A stretch of 8,322 nucleotides of DNA from NCBI GenBank assembly GCA_030673995.1, contig DAOUYU010000074.1, positions 1-8,322 on the forward strand. The letters are read 5' to 3'. Shown piece after piece: positions 1-6,325 of this stretch. The DNA comes from Candidatus Aminicenantota bacterium (GTDB lineage: Bacteria > Acidobacteriota > Aminicenantia > Aminicenantales > Aminicenantaceae). The position numbers and the translations under genes were made by a program. Position 1 is the stretch's first letter. Every line of letters starts with the position of its first letter. Below the pieces are notes generated by a model. That model did no database searches. It saw only the letters and a program-made list of their open reading frames with translations, and had not been told where the DNA came from.

Positions 1-115
1 CTATGTGAATAGCGGTGATAAAAAAAACGCAGTCAAAAACTACAAAAAATCGCTTGAACTCAATCCTGAGAACAACAATGCCAAAGAGATGTTGAAAAGG
101 CTCGAAAAGAAATAA
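1..115 (+). CDS. C-terminal fragment of a TPR-containing protein (5' end outside window)
   Basis: The frame reads from base 2 to a TAA at 113-115 and gives 37 residues. It contains the signature of one tetratricopeptide repeat: GD-K-A---Y-KSLELNP-N--A, followed by a short helix ending in LEKK. The GD..A..Y..SLELNPEN pattern is the typical second helix and loop of a TPR unit, a protein-protein interaction scaffold. In several bacterial groups such a repeat closes secreted serine hydrolases or peptidases, but the catalytic part, if any, lies outside the window, so no enzyme activity is claimed. It is convergent with the permease on the opposite strand. The reading is confident for TPR and unknown for the whole protein. 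Confidence 0.75.
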   Translation, partial: YVNSGDKKNAVKNYKKSLELNPENNNAKEMLKRLEKK

Positions 116-123
116 TTCTTTTT
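105..123 (+). terminator. possible weak AT-rich terminator hairpin
   Basis: AAAAGAA (105-111) can pair perfectly with TTCTTTT (116-122) across an ATAA loop, ending in a T-run at 119-123. The stop codon of the TPR gene sits in the loop. The stem has a single G-C pair, so it would be weak. The position just at the gene end is the main support. Confidence 0.25.
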
Positions 124-265
124 AATTCCATCCTGATGAAATCGTAAGAAATCTGAGAATGGAGAGATCGGAGATTAGTGAGTTTTTATCCTTTGGGGGC
201 ATGAATAACGCCTCGTCCAGTGGCACGTTAATTTTCACTTCCTCAACTACGTCTCCATGAGGAGG
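122..265 (-). pseudogene. probable decayed 3' tail of a lost gene
   Basis: On the minus strand an open frame runs from just after an in-frame TAG (266-268) to a TAA (122-124), 47 codons with no good start. Its beginning reads GDVVEEVKINVPLDEALF followed by MPPK. By eye this resembles the closing beta-strand and tail seen in many bacterial lipoprotein-sorting-like or peptidase-associated proteins, where an EVK-N-PLD-ALF pattern precedes a short lysine-rich end. The residues after MPPKDK look like random read-through. No upstream part survives: the permease 3' end occupies that place. I infer a gene remnant left by a rearrangement. It could also be a chance frame. Confidence 0.3.
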
Positions 266-325
266 CTATTCTTTTCCTTAGGTTTGTTTATATTGTTTGC
301 CCATTTCACTTCCATAGAAAAGAAC

Positions 326-2767
326 TCACTCATTCCGCAGTGCATCTACAGGATTTGCCGCTGCCGCCTTGATTGATTGGTAGCTGACCGTGAGCAAGGC
401 GACGACCAGCGCTATCCCGGCTGAGAACAGGAAAGGTGCCACCCCGATCCCGGCTCTGTATGCGAAGTTCTTCAACCAACCGTTCATGACAACAAAAGCC
501 AGCGGCCAGGCGATTATATTGGCAATGAGCACCCACTTAGCGAACTCCCGCGACAACAGCATTACGATGTTTGGCGCTGTGGCGCCCATCACTTTGCGCA
601 CGCCGATCTCTTTCGTCCGCTGTTCGGCTGTAAATGAGGCAAGCCCGAATAGCCCAAGGCATCCAATGATGATTGCCAGCAAGCTGAAGTAGCCGAACAT
701 CTGCATCATGCGCTCCTCGTTGCGGTAGAGCTGGTTGATCCGGTCCTTGAGAAAGGTGTACTGCAGGGGATACCCGGGATGGAACCGGGACCAGACGCCC
801 TTGATGTAATCTATTGTCTCCCTGATCCCGCCCTTAGCCAAGCGTACAGACAGCGTATTGGCCTGCTGAGGAGCGATGTAAGTTACAATAGGCTTTATTT
901 CGTCCCGCATAGATTCATAGTTAAAGTCCCGAACAACACCGATTACACGGCCTTTCCAACCGGGAACAGTGAGGGGTGCATCGATTAAGTCTGCCGGATT
1001 TTCAATGCCCAGACGGCAAACTGCTGTCTCGTTGAGGATGAAGGCCTCACGGGCATCTGTCGAGTGCTCATCAGAGAAATCCCGCCCCGCCACAATTGTC
1101 ATTCCGTAGGTCTTGAAGAAATCATGAGAGATTCGGTTATGGGGCATGCCGAAAGGACTTATCCTCCGCTCGCCGTTGATCTCGATGGAAAAGCCGGGCG
1201 AGTCGAGCAGCCGCCCTGTTGGTGCTCTCTTGGATAGACACGCAGCCAGGACCTTGGGATTCATGAGCAACTCCTGTTTGAGTGTCTTCCAGCGGGTTAT
1301 GACTTCCCGGTCAGCCGGGATCATAACAATATTCTCACGCTCGTAGCCCACGTCTGAGTTCCTTAGAAAACGCATTTGTTTATTAACCACGTTCACTGCG
1401 AATATAAGGGCTATGGTCATGGCGAACTGGAATACGACTAGGACCTTACGCAGGAAACGGCCTTTGAGCCCCCGTCCGAGCTCACCTTTCAGTATGGTCA
1501 CTGGTTGGAAGGCCGATATATAAAGGGCCGGGTAGATGCCCGCTGCCAGACCGGATACAATAAAAACCCCGACAAAAATGAGCAATCCTGTCAGAGAGAA
1601 TAAGTGCTGCAGGTAGATAACATGACCTGAGAAAGCCCTGAAATAAGGAAGAACCAGAAACACCATACCCAGGGCCAGAAGAATGGCGATCAGACAGATC
1701 AACATAGACTCGCCCAGGAATTGCATGGCCAGGAGCTTGCGGTTGGCACCTACAACTTTACGGAGCCCCACTTCCCTGGCTCTTTTAGAAGCTCGAGCTG
1801 TACTGAGATTCATGAAGTTGATACAGGCGATGATGAGGATGAAGGCGGCGATTGCTGTGAACAGGACAACATAGCTCATATCGCTATTCGGCTCGACCTC
1901 TTTAGCCGTATGAGAGTGCAGGTGAATGTCTTTGACTTTTCGGACATGAAGGAAGATACGTTCACTGGCCTTGACGATGTTGCCGTCCCGGTCCTTACGA
2001 GTGGGAATGTTTAGGTCCAGGAATTCTGGGATCTTGGCCTGGAAAGCCCCTGAGGAGGCGTTTTCTACCAGCCTGACATAGACCAGGGTGACATTATCCG
2101 AGAAGTTGCGCGTACCGAGAAAGTAGTCGTTCTCGCCCTTTCCATAGAGCCCTTTGAGAGAGATGTAAGAGACTAGAAAATCCATATGGATGTGAGTGTT
2201 GGGCGGTGAGTCTTCCATGACTCCGGTTACACTGAGGAGAAACCGGTTGTCCAGCATTATCTCACGGTCCATAGGATTCTCGTCGCCGAAGTACTTGCGG
2301 GCCATTGATCTCGAAAGGACAATGCTGGCCGGGTTTTTTAGAGCGGTCTTTTGGTTGCCCTTGATAAGAGGGATGGTAAAGACTTCGAAAATATCCTCTT
2401 CAGCAAAGAAAAGCCTCTCCTCGCTGAAGCCAATGTCGCCCATGCGTAAAAGGGCATTGGGAGGACCGAACAAACGGACAGCGTGTTCAATCTCGGGAAA
2501 ATCTTTCTCCAGGAGTGGAACAAAGGACGGTGCTAGAGAACAGAAGTATGGTTCTATCGAGCCGTCCGGCTGGCGTGAGGCACGCTCTATTCGGTAGATC
2601 CGGTCCGCATGCTGGTGGTAGCTATCGAACCTCAATTCGTCCTGTACGTAGAGCAGTATCAGGATACAGACAGCCATCCCAATCGCCAGTCCAACGATGT
2701 TGATGAACGAGTACCCCTTATATTTACGGATATTGCGCAGAGCGATTGTAATGTAGTTTTTAATCAT
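326..2767 (-). CDS. ABC transporter permease, duplicated MacB/FtsX-like (ABC3 family)
   Basis: An 813-residue inner-membrane protein, full length for the long FtsX-like permease family. The arrangement is doubled: TM at about 20-41, a periplasmic MacB_PCD-type domain to about 295, TMs near 299-320, 347-375 and 391-416, then a second half with a TM at 437-460, a second periplasmic domain, and TMs near 690-712, 742-764 and 775-797. Each half carries the conserved cytoplasmic FtsX stretch, REVGLRKVVGA near 331-341 and KEIGVRKVMGA near 719-729. The opening IALRNIRKYKGYSFINIVGLAIG is also typical. Such permeases act as mechanotransmission or efflux/lipoprotein-handling subunits driven by a separate ATPase. 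No ATPase gene lies beside it here. Start: ATG with GGAGG (2774-2778) six bases upstream. Its G+C content is clearly higher than in the genes to the right. The substrate cannot be told from sequence. Confidence 0.93.
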   Translation of the reverse strand: MIKNYITIALRNIRKYKGYSFINIVGLAIGMAVCILILLYVQDELRFDSYHQHADRIYRIERASRQPDGSIEPYFCSLAPSFVPLLEKDFPEIEHAVRLFGPPNALLRMGDIGFSEERLFFAEEDIFEVFTIPLIKGNQKTALKNPASIVLSRSMARKYFGDENPMDREIMLDNRFLLSVTGVMEDSPPNTHIHMDFLVSYISLKGLYGKGENDYFLGTRNFSDNVTLVYVRLVENASSGAFQAKIPEFLDLNIPTRKDRDGNIVKASERIFLHVRKVKDIHLHSHTAKEVEPNSDMSYVVLFTAIAAFILIIACINFMNLSTARASKRAREVGLRKVVGANRKLLAMQFLGESMLICLIAILLALGMVFLVLPYFRAFSGHVIYLQHLFSLTGLLIFVGVFIVSGLAAGIYPALYISAFQPVTILKGELGRGLKGRFLRKVLVVFQFAMTIALIFAVNVVNKQMRFLRNSDVGYERENIVMIPADREVITRWKTLKQELLMNPKVLAACLSKRAPTGRLLDSPGFSIEINGERRISPFGMPHNRISHDFFKTYGMTIVAGRDFSDEHSTDAREAFILNETAVCRLGIENPADLIDAPLTVPGWKGRVIGVVRDFNYESMRDEIKPIVTYIAPQQANTLSVRLAKGGIRETIDYIKGVWSRFHPGYPLQYTFLKDRINQLYRNEERMMQMFGYFSLLAIIIGCLGLFGLASFTAEQRTKEIGVRKVMGATAPNIVMLLSREFAKWVLIANIIAWPLAFVVMNGWLKNFAYRAGIGVAPFLFSAGIALVVALLTVSYQSIKAAAANPVDALRNE

Positions 2768-2773
2768 GACATT

Positions 2774-2778
2774 CCTCC
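2774..2778 (-). promoter_or_regulatory. Shine-Dalgarno of the permease
   Basis: GGAGG on the minus strand, six bases from the ATG at 2765-2767. It fixes the start. I saw no convincing -35/-10 pair in the 129 bases upstream. Confidence 0.7.
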
Positions 2779-2868
2779 GTGAAGGGTAAGATAAAATATA
2801 AAAATACCATTGGCCCTTATAGGTATATACGCAGTTTTAATTTGAATGGTTTCAGCAAACAAGTGTTA

Positions 2869-2888
2869 TATTCCAGAATTCTGAAATA
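2869..2888 (-). terminator. hairpin downstream of the toxin gene, possible terminator or mRNA 3' structure
   Basis: A near-perfect 20-bp palindrome centred on GAATTC, nine bases after the toxin stop. In minus-strand RNA it folds as an 8-bp stem with an AAUU loop, because the one imperfect pair is a U-G wobble. On plus-strand RNA the same pair is a C-A mismatch. That asymmetry fits a structure selected in the toxin transcript. No U-run follows, so it is not a textbook intrinsic terminator. Confidence 0.3.
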
Positions 2889-2896
2889 AGAGAATG

Positions 2897-3328
2897 TTAG
2901 AGTGCTTCGATAAAAGGATTTTTGATGGTTAGGTTCCTGATCGTTTGATTGTGTTGCATATCTTCGGTGTAGAGAATGACGCAATCAGACTGAGAGGCCG
3001 ATGCAATGATCAATGAATCATAGAACGGGTATCGCCATTGATCCATGATTTCCAATGCTTGGTGGAAAAGCTCAGTACTGGAAAAAACCTCACATAGGGA
3101 TTCTAGCACGATATTGAGGTATCTTTGGGCATCCAAGAATGTCATCGGATTTGCAAACTTTCGTGTGGCGACATTTAAAAATTCTTGAATGACCTGATAG
3201 CTGATGATTCCTGTCGAATTTTCCAGTGCGTCGGCTATGAGTTTCCTGGCTGTATCTCGCTTTGCCTGATTTCCTATGTCAAATGAATAGACGAATATGT
3301 TGGTATCGATGAAGTATTTATCGCTCAT
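2897..3328 (-). CDS. PIN-domain ribonuclease toxin (VapC-like)
   Basis: A 143-residue protein with the PIN fold signature. The start YFIDTNIFVYSFD supplies the first metal-binding aspartate, D8, with T9 and N10. E49 lies in QEFLN, D104 in FYDSLIIASA, and E122/D123 in YTEDM. These four acidic positions form the Mg/Mn site of PIN nucleases. Toxins of this type cleave RNA, often tRNA or rRNA, and are neutralised by the antitoxin encoded just before them. The gene overlaps the antitoxin end by 11 bases (start ATG inside the last antitoxin codons), the usual translational coupling of TA pairs. No strong Shine-Dalgarno precedes it, consistent with coupling. All catalytic residues are present, so it should be active. 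The exact RNA target is unknown. Confidence 0.92.
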   Translation of the reverse strand: MSDKYFIDTNIFVYSFDIGNQAKRDTARKLIADALENSTGIISYQVIQEFLNVATRKFANPMTFLDAQRYLNIVLESLCEVFSSTELFHQALEIMDQWRYPFYDSLIIASASQSDCVILYTEDMQHNQTIRNLTIKNPFIEAL

Positions 3329-3539
3329 TCAGCTCGTCCCTTGAGAATTTACGGCCAGGCTTTGCATAATTCAGCGAGTCCATAAACGCATAATAATCAG
3401 TCGTTTTTGTGTTCTTGCTCACATACCGTTTAATCCAACGTCTGAATGATGCATTGAGTGTTGTGTGTTCCCGTTTGGCCTTCTCCCTTGCTTTTCGAAT
3501 GAGTTCCTTATCAGCACTAAAAGTGATGTTTTTAAGCAT
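3318..3539 (-). CDS. ribbon-helix-helix-type antitoxin (VapB-like)
   Basis: A 73-residue basic protein. The N-terminus MLKNITFSADKELIRKAREKA looks like the beta-strand plus first helix of a MetJ/Arc-type DNA-binding domain, and the second helix follows at about 27-40 (LNASFRRWIKRYV). The C-terminal tail, ending KFSRDELNER, is the part expected to wrap the toxin active site; many antitoxins of this group end in a similar R-F-R-E-NER motif. It acts as a dimer repressing its own operon and as inhibitor of the PIN toxin. Start: ATG with AAGGAGG (3547-3553) seven bases upstream. The tandem dyads over its promoter are the likely binding site. Confidence 0.88.
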   Translation of the reverse strand: MLKNITFSADKELIRKAREKAKREHTTLNASFRRWIKRYVSKNTKTTDYYAFMDSLNYAKPGRKFSRDELNER

Positions 3540-3546
3540 GATGAAA

Positions 3547-3553
3547 CCTCCTT
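3547..3553 (-). promoter_or_regulatory. strong Shine-Dalgarno of the antitoxin
   Basis: AAGGAGG on the minus strand, seven bases before the antitoxin ATG. A strong site here and a weak one for the toxin would keep antitoxin in excess, as expected for a TA operon. Confidence 0.75.
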
Positions 3554-3556
3554 CAT

Positions 3557-3586
3557 CACACTATTATTGTGCACACTTTGTTTGTG
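3557..3586 (-). promoter_or_regulatory. tandem 15-bp dyad operator of the TA operon
   Basis: Two adjacent 15-bp units, 3557-3571 and 3572-3586, read CACACTATTATTGTG and CACACTTTGTTTGTG on the + strand (12 of 15 identical). Each is a dyad, CACA-N7-TGTG. Together they cover the -10 element and most of the -10/-35 spacer of the antitoxin promoter. Ribbon-helix-helix antitoxins bind such repeated sites cooperatively, so autoregulation is the natural inference. Confidence 0.65.
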
Positions 3587-3594
3587 TTTGTCAA
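3566..3594 (-). promoter_or_regulatory. sigma-70-type promoter of the TA operon
   Basis: On the minus strand a perfect -35 TTGACA (3589-3594), a 17-bp spacer, then CACAAT (3566-3571, four of six). The transcript would start near 3559, a few bases before the Shine-Dalgarno. Confidence 0.65.
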
Positions 3595-3664
3595 TATTCT
3601 GAATTCATCTGCTGTCATTAAGAGTTGCGCTTGGGTATACGGGGGCGGGGGTCTTTCGGCAATA

Positions 3665-3694
3665 AAGCTGAGTTTGCTTCCTTTATCTCAGTTT
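3665..3694 (+). promoter_or_regulatory. inverted repeat abutting the DUF2061 promoter
   Basis: AAGCTGAG (3665-3672) can pair with CTCAGTTT (3687-3694) with one G-T wobble around a 14-base loop. The right arm overlaps the -35 element of the next promoter, so it could be an operator. Its role is unproven. Confidence 0.25.
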
Positions 3695-3721
3695 ACAATT
3701 TAGAATCAAATAAAGTATAAA
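3692..3721 (+). promoter_or_regulatory. sigma-70-type promoter for the DUF2061 gene
   Basis: TTTACA (3692-3697) and TATAAA (3716-3721), each five of six to consensus, 18 bp apart. They lie about 45 bases before the start codon, in an otherwise AT-rich leader. Confidence 0.55.
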
Positions 3722-3765
3722 GAAAGAGAAAGTTTTTTTTACAGAAAAATCAAGGAAGGAAAAAA

Positions 3766-4068
3766 ATGGCCTTAGAGACACGCACCAGAGCCTGGGTTAA
3801 GTCTATTGTATGGAGAATCTTAGGTATTGTTATCTTACTCGCTGTATCCTGGTTTGTTACTCACAGTTGGAAAGAAATGACTATAATTACCATAATTTTT
3901 CATGGTGTTCGAGTCATTCTCTATTATTTCCATGAAAGAGTATGGGAGAGAATACATTGGGGCAGAGTCAAACACCCTTTAAGCAGCATACCTGTAAACA
4001 AAGAACTAACGCCAGAGGATCTTAAGATAATCCAAAACCAATTAAAAGAGTTAGGCTACATGGATTAA
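3766..4068 (+). CDS. DUF2061 family small membrane protein
   Basis: A 100-residue protein. The opening ETRTRAWVKSIVWRILG and the later stretch VILYYFHERVWERIHWG match the two conserved ends of the DUF2061 family, which spans two membrane helices (about 17-33 and 38-54 here). The tail from about 70, with LTPEDLKIIQNQLKELGY, is a soluble helical extension beyond the usual core. The family has no established biochemical role; some members sit near sulfate-assimilation genes, but none are here. Start: ATG with AAGGAAGG (3752-3759) six bases upstream. It has its own promoter and a strong terminator after it, so it is probably a one-gene unit. Confidence 0.88.
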   Translation: MALETRTRAWVKSIVWRILGIVILLAVSWFVTHSWKEMTIITIIFHGVRVILYYFHERVWERIHWGRVKHPLSSIPVNKELTPEDLKIIQNQLKELGYMD

Positions 4069-4098
4069 AGACAGATGATGAAGAACAGGCACAAATAG

Positions 4099-4125
4099 GA
4101 GTGTCAGAAGATCTGAACTCTTTTT
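4099..4125 (+). terminator. rho-independent terminator after the DUF2061 gene
   Basis: GAGT (4099-4102) pairs with ACTC (4117-4120), and TCAGA (4104-4108) pairs with TCTGA (4112-4116), with one bulged G and a 3-base loop. This is a 9-bp stem followed directly by TTTTT and further T-rich sequence. It separates the DUF2061 transcript from the kinase gene, though readthrough may still feed the kinase. Confidence 0.65.
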
Positions 4126-4159
4126 GCTTTTGTCTTTTTATGGTAAAATCATTCCTCAG

Positions 4160-6325
4160 ATGAAAACTTTTCAACAAAAAATCTCTCAGACAGATAAAGA
4201 AAAATATTATAAAAACCTGACATTAAAAAATACCCTCCTTAACCTGATAATATTTGTCATTCCCTTTTCGCTAGTTTTCTTTATTGTCAATCTTCAGACA
4301 TCTTCTCTTATTAAGAATCAGATATACAATCGGCTCTCAAATACAGTTGAAGAAAATGCAAAAACAATAAATATCTTCCTTGAGGATAGAGAAATAGATT
4401 TAAAATCTTACTCTAAACTTGATATTGAAAGCATCGAGCAGGCCTCAAAATTTTCTTTTATTCTTAAATCCCTTATTAAAGAAAACAAATGGTATGATAT
4501 TGTAATTGTCGCTGACTTAGAAGGAAATATCACCCTTTCTATAAACAGGGAAATGGAAGGAAATATTGCCGATAGAGAGTACTTTAAGAGTTCAATAAAA
4601 GGGGAATATTATAATTCAGGTATATTCTACTCTGACATTCTGAAAACACCTGTAATGGTTCTTTCTTATCCTTTGATAAATAGGTCCCATCAGATAGTGG
4701 GAATTTTAGCAGCTTATTTGAATCTAAAAAATTTTTATAATCTTTTGTTCGATTTAAGAATAGCAGAAACAAGTGAATTATTTTTGGTGGATAGCGAAGG
4801 AATGCTTCTTTCGCCTACAAAGTTGGGCGGACAACCCTTAGTTGATGAGGGTTTTTTCAAAGAAGAAGGAAATCCCCATACAGGAGAAGAAGGGATTAAA
4901 ACTCATCTTGATTACCGGGGGCAAAAAGTCCTCTGTGCGTATAAGAAGTTACCTCAAAGCAATTTTTATCTTGTTTCCGAAATGGATACAAAAGAAGCCT
5001 TTTTTCCTATTGAAAAAGTTAACCGGATCATTTTTTATGTTTTCACTCCTTTTTTTCTCCTTTTAGTCATAATCTCAAATTTACATTCAAGAAGAATAAC
5101 ATCACTTCTACAAAAATTGACAACAGATATTGGAAGAGCTTTGGATGATTCGAGAGCTAAGAAGAAAGAAGTGGATACGGTTAATATTAAATTAGAAAAA
5201 AAGATTAGAGAAGGTAAACAATTGACCCGGGAGCTTAAATTATCAGAGCAGTATATCCGCAGCCTCATCGACAGCATTTCGCTAGGGGTCATTGGATTGG
5301 ATTGTTCCGGCAAAATAACTCATTACAACAAAGAATTAAAAGATTTGTTTAACCCTGAAGGATTAAAGGAAGGCCTGGATATCTTTTCAGTATTACCCTG
5401 GCTCAAAGAAAGAGAAATAGTTGCTGCTTTTGAAAATACTATCTTAAAAAGTGAAACTCATAAAATCGAGGAGAAAAAAATAGAACACAAAAAAGGAGAA
5501 GAATATTTCAATCTTTCCTTCTTTCCGATTGAAAAAGGGAAAGGGGAAATAATGGGCGTTACTCTATTAATAGATAATATAACAGAGAGGAAAAGGCTTC
5601 GAGAACAGTTGGCAGAATATGAAAAACTCTCGGCCCTCGGTCAATTAGCACTTGGCGCAGCTCACGAAATAAATAATCCATTATTAGGTATTTCTTCTTA
5701 CTTGGAAATTCTTATAGAAGAGACCAGAAATAAAAAAGAGAAAGAGGAGATTGAGCTTGTCCTAGAAAATGTTTATCGAATTTCTGAAAGCATACGAGGC
5801 CTTCTTAATTTTGCCCGCCCGACTCCTCCTCAATTTACTAAAGTCAACATCAATGATTTGGTAAATGAGATTCTTTCTTTTTTAAGCCACCAGCCAATTT
5901 TTAGAAAAGTAAAAATCGAGAAAATCCTTCCCCAATCCTTGCCTCAAGTCACAGCTGATTTGAACCAAATCAGACAGGTTTTAATAAACATGTTTATTAA
6001 TGCTGCACAGTCCATGCCAGATAAGGGAAAACTTAAGGTTAATACCTATAAGGTTAAATTCAAAGAATTCATACAGATTGATATCTCTGATACAGGAGTT
6101 GGCATACACCAGGATAATATGAAAAAAATATTTGATCCTTTCTTCACAACTAAAAAAAGGCAAGGAACAGGTTTAGGCCTAAGCATTAGCCTTAGCTATA
6201 TAAAAAATCATAACGGTTATGTTACGGTTAAAAGTGAACTAAACCAGGGTACAACTTTTTCCATTCACCTTCCGATAAGACAAAAAGGCAGGATGATTAT
6301 CAAAGATGATGAGGTCATTTCATGA
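4160..6325 (+). CDS. membrane sensor histidine kinase (Cache-like sensor, PAS, HisKA, HATPase)
   Basis: 721 residues from the ATG at 4160. Order: short cytoplasmic N-terminus, TM1 about 25-45, extracytoplasmic sensor about 46-286 with the look of a double Cache domain (long first helix, then DLEGNITLSI and DSEGMLLSP strands), TM2 about 290-308, a charged coiled linker to 361, a PAS domain about 362-478 (SLGVIGLD..G.ITHYN), HisKA with phospho-acceptor H502 in GAAHEINNPL, and a HATPase with N-box N610/N614, G1 DTGVG at 644-648, F-box DPFFTTK and G2 GTGLGLS. All kinase boxes are intact. It should autophosphorylate in response to an external small ligand and pass phosphate to the next gene product. 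The frame is open back to 4082 with TTG codons at 4124 and 4130, but 4124 lies in the terminator T-run, so I prefer ATG 4160 despite no visible Shine-Dalgarno. Confidence 0.93.
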   Translation: MKTFQQKISQTDKEKYYKNLTLKNTLLNLIIFVIPFSLVFFIVNLQTSSLIKNQIYNRLSNTVEENAKTINIFLEDREIDLKSYSKLDIESIEQASKFSFILKSLIKENKWYDIVIVADLEGNITLSINREMEGNIADREYFKSSIKGEYYNSGIFYSDILKTPVMVLSYPLINRSHQIVGILAAYLNLKNFYNLLFDLRIAETSELFLVDSEGMLLSPTKLGGQPLVDEGFFKEEGNPHTGEEGIKTHLDYRGQKVLCAYKKLPQSNFYLVSEMDTKEAFFPIEKVNRIIFYVFTPFFLLLVIISNLHSRRITSLLQKLTTDIGRALDDSRAKKKEVDTVNIKLEKKIREGKQLTRELKLSEQYIRSLIDSISLGVIGLDCSGKITHYNKELKDLFNPEGLKEGLDIFSVLPWLKEREIVAAFENTILKSETHKIEEKKIEHKKGEEYFNLSFFPIEKGKGEIMGVTLLIDNITERKRLREQLAEYEKLSALGQLALGAAHEINNPLLGISSYLEILIEETRNKKEKEEIELVLENVYRISESIRGLLNFARPTPPQFTKVNINDLVNEILSFLSHQPIFRKVKIEKILPQSLPQVTADLNQIRQVLINMFINAAQSMPDKGKLKVNTYKVKFKEFIQIDISDTGVGIHQDNMKKIFDPFFTTKKRQGTGLGLSISLSYIKNHNGYVTVKSELNQGTTFSIHLPIRQKGRMIIKDDEVIS
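6311..6314 (+). promoter_or_regulatory. Shine-Dalgarno of the response regulator inside the kinase gene
   Basis: GAGG seven bases before the ATG at 6322-6324. It decides the regulator start within the 4-base ATGA overlap. Confidence 0.55.

Noticed and set aside
220..223. GAFTDA in the regulator (residues 220-225) as an unusual sigma-54-contact loop
   Set aside because: The D variant is common among active NtrC-family regulators and does not by itself suggest loss of sigma-54 interaction. The coordinates given are residue numbers within the protein, which lies at 6322-7689.
221..237. TGGCACG resembling a sigma-54 -24 box
   Set aside because: At the required spacing the sequence is TTTTCA, lacking the essential GC of the -12 element, and no intact gene follows.
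257..376. Short + strand frame starting MRRLFFSLGLFILFAHF, signal-peptide-like
   Set aside because: There is no ribosome site, it is only 39 codons, it overlaps the permease 3' end, and its second half is the shadow of that gene.
3633..3651. G-rich tract (GGG, then two runs of five G) as a possible quadruplex
   Set aside because: Only three runs of three or more G are present, so a stable three-tetrad structure is not expected, and nothing links it to a gene function.
4124..4159. TTG start for the kinase, 12 residues longer
   Set aside because: The codon lies in the T-run of a convincing terminator and lacks a well-placed ribosome site. The ATG at 4160 still leaves a full cytoplasmic N-terminus.
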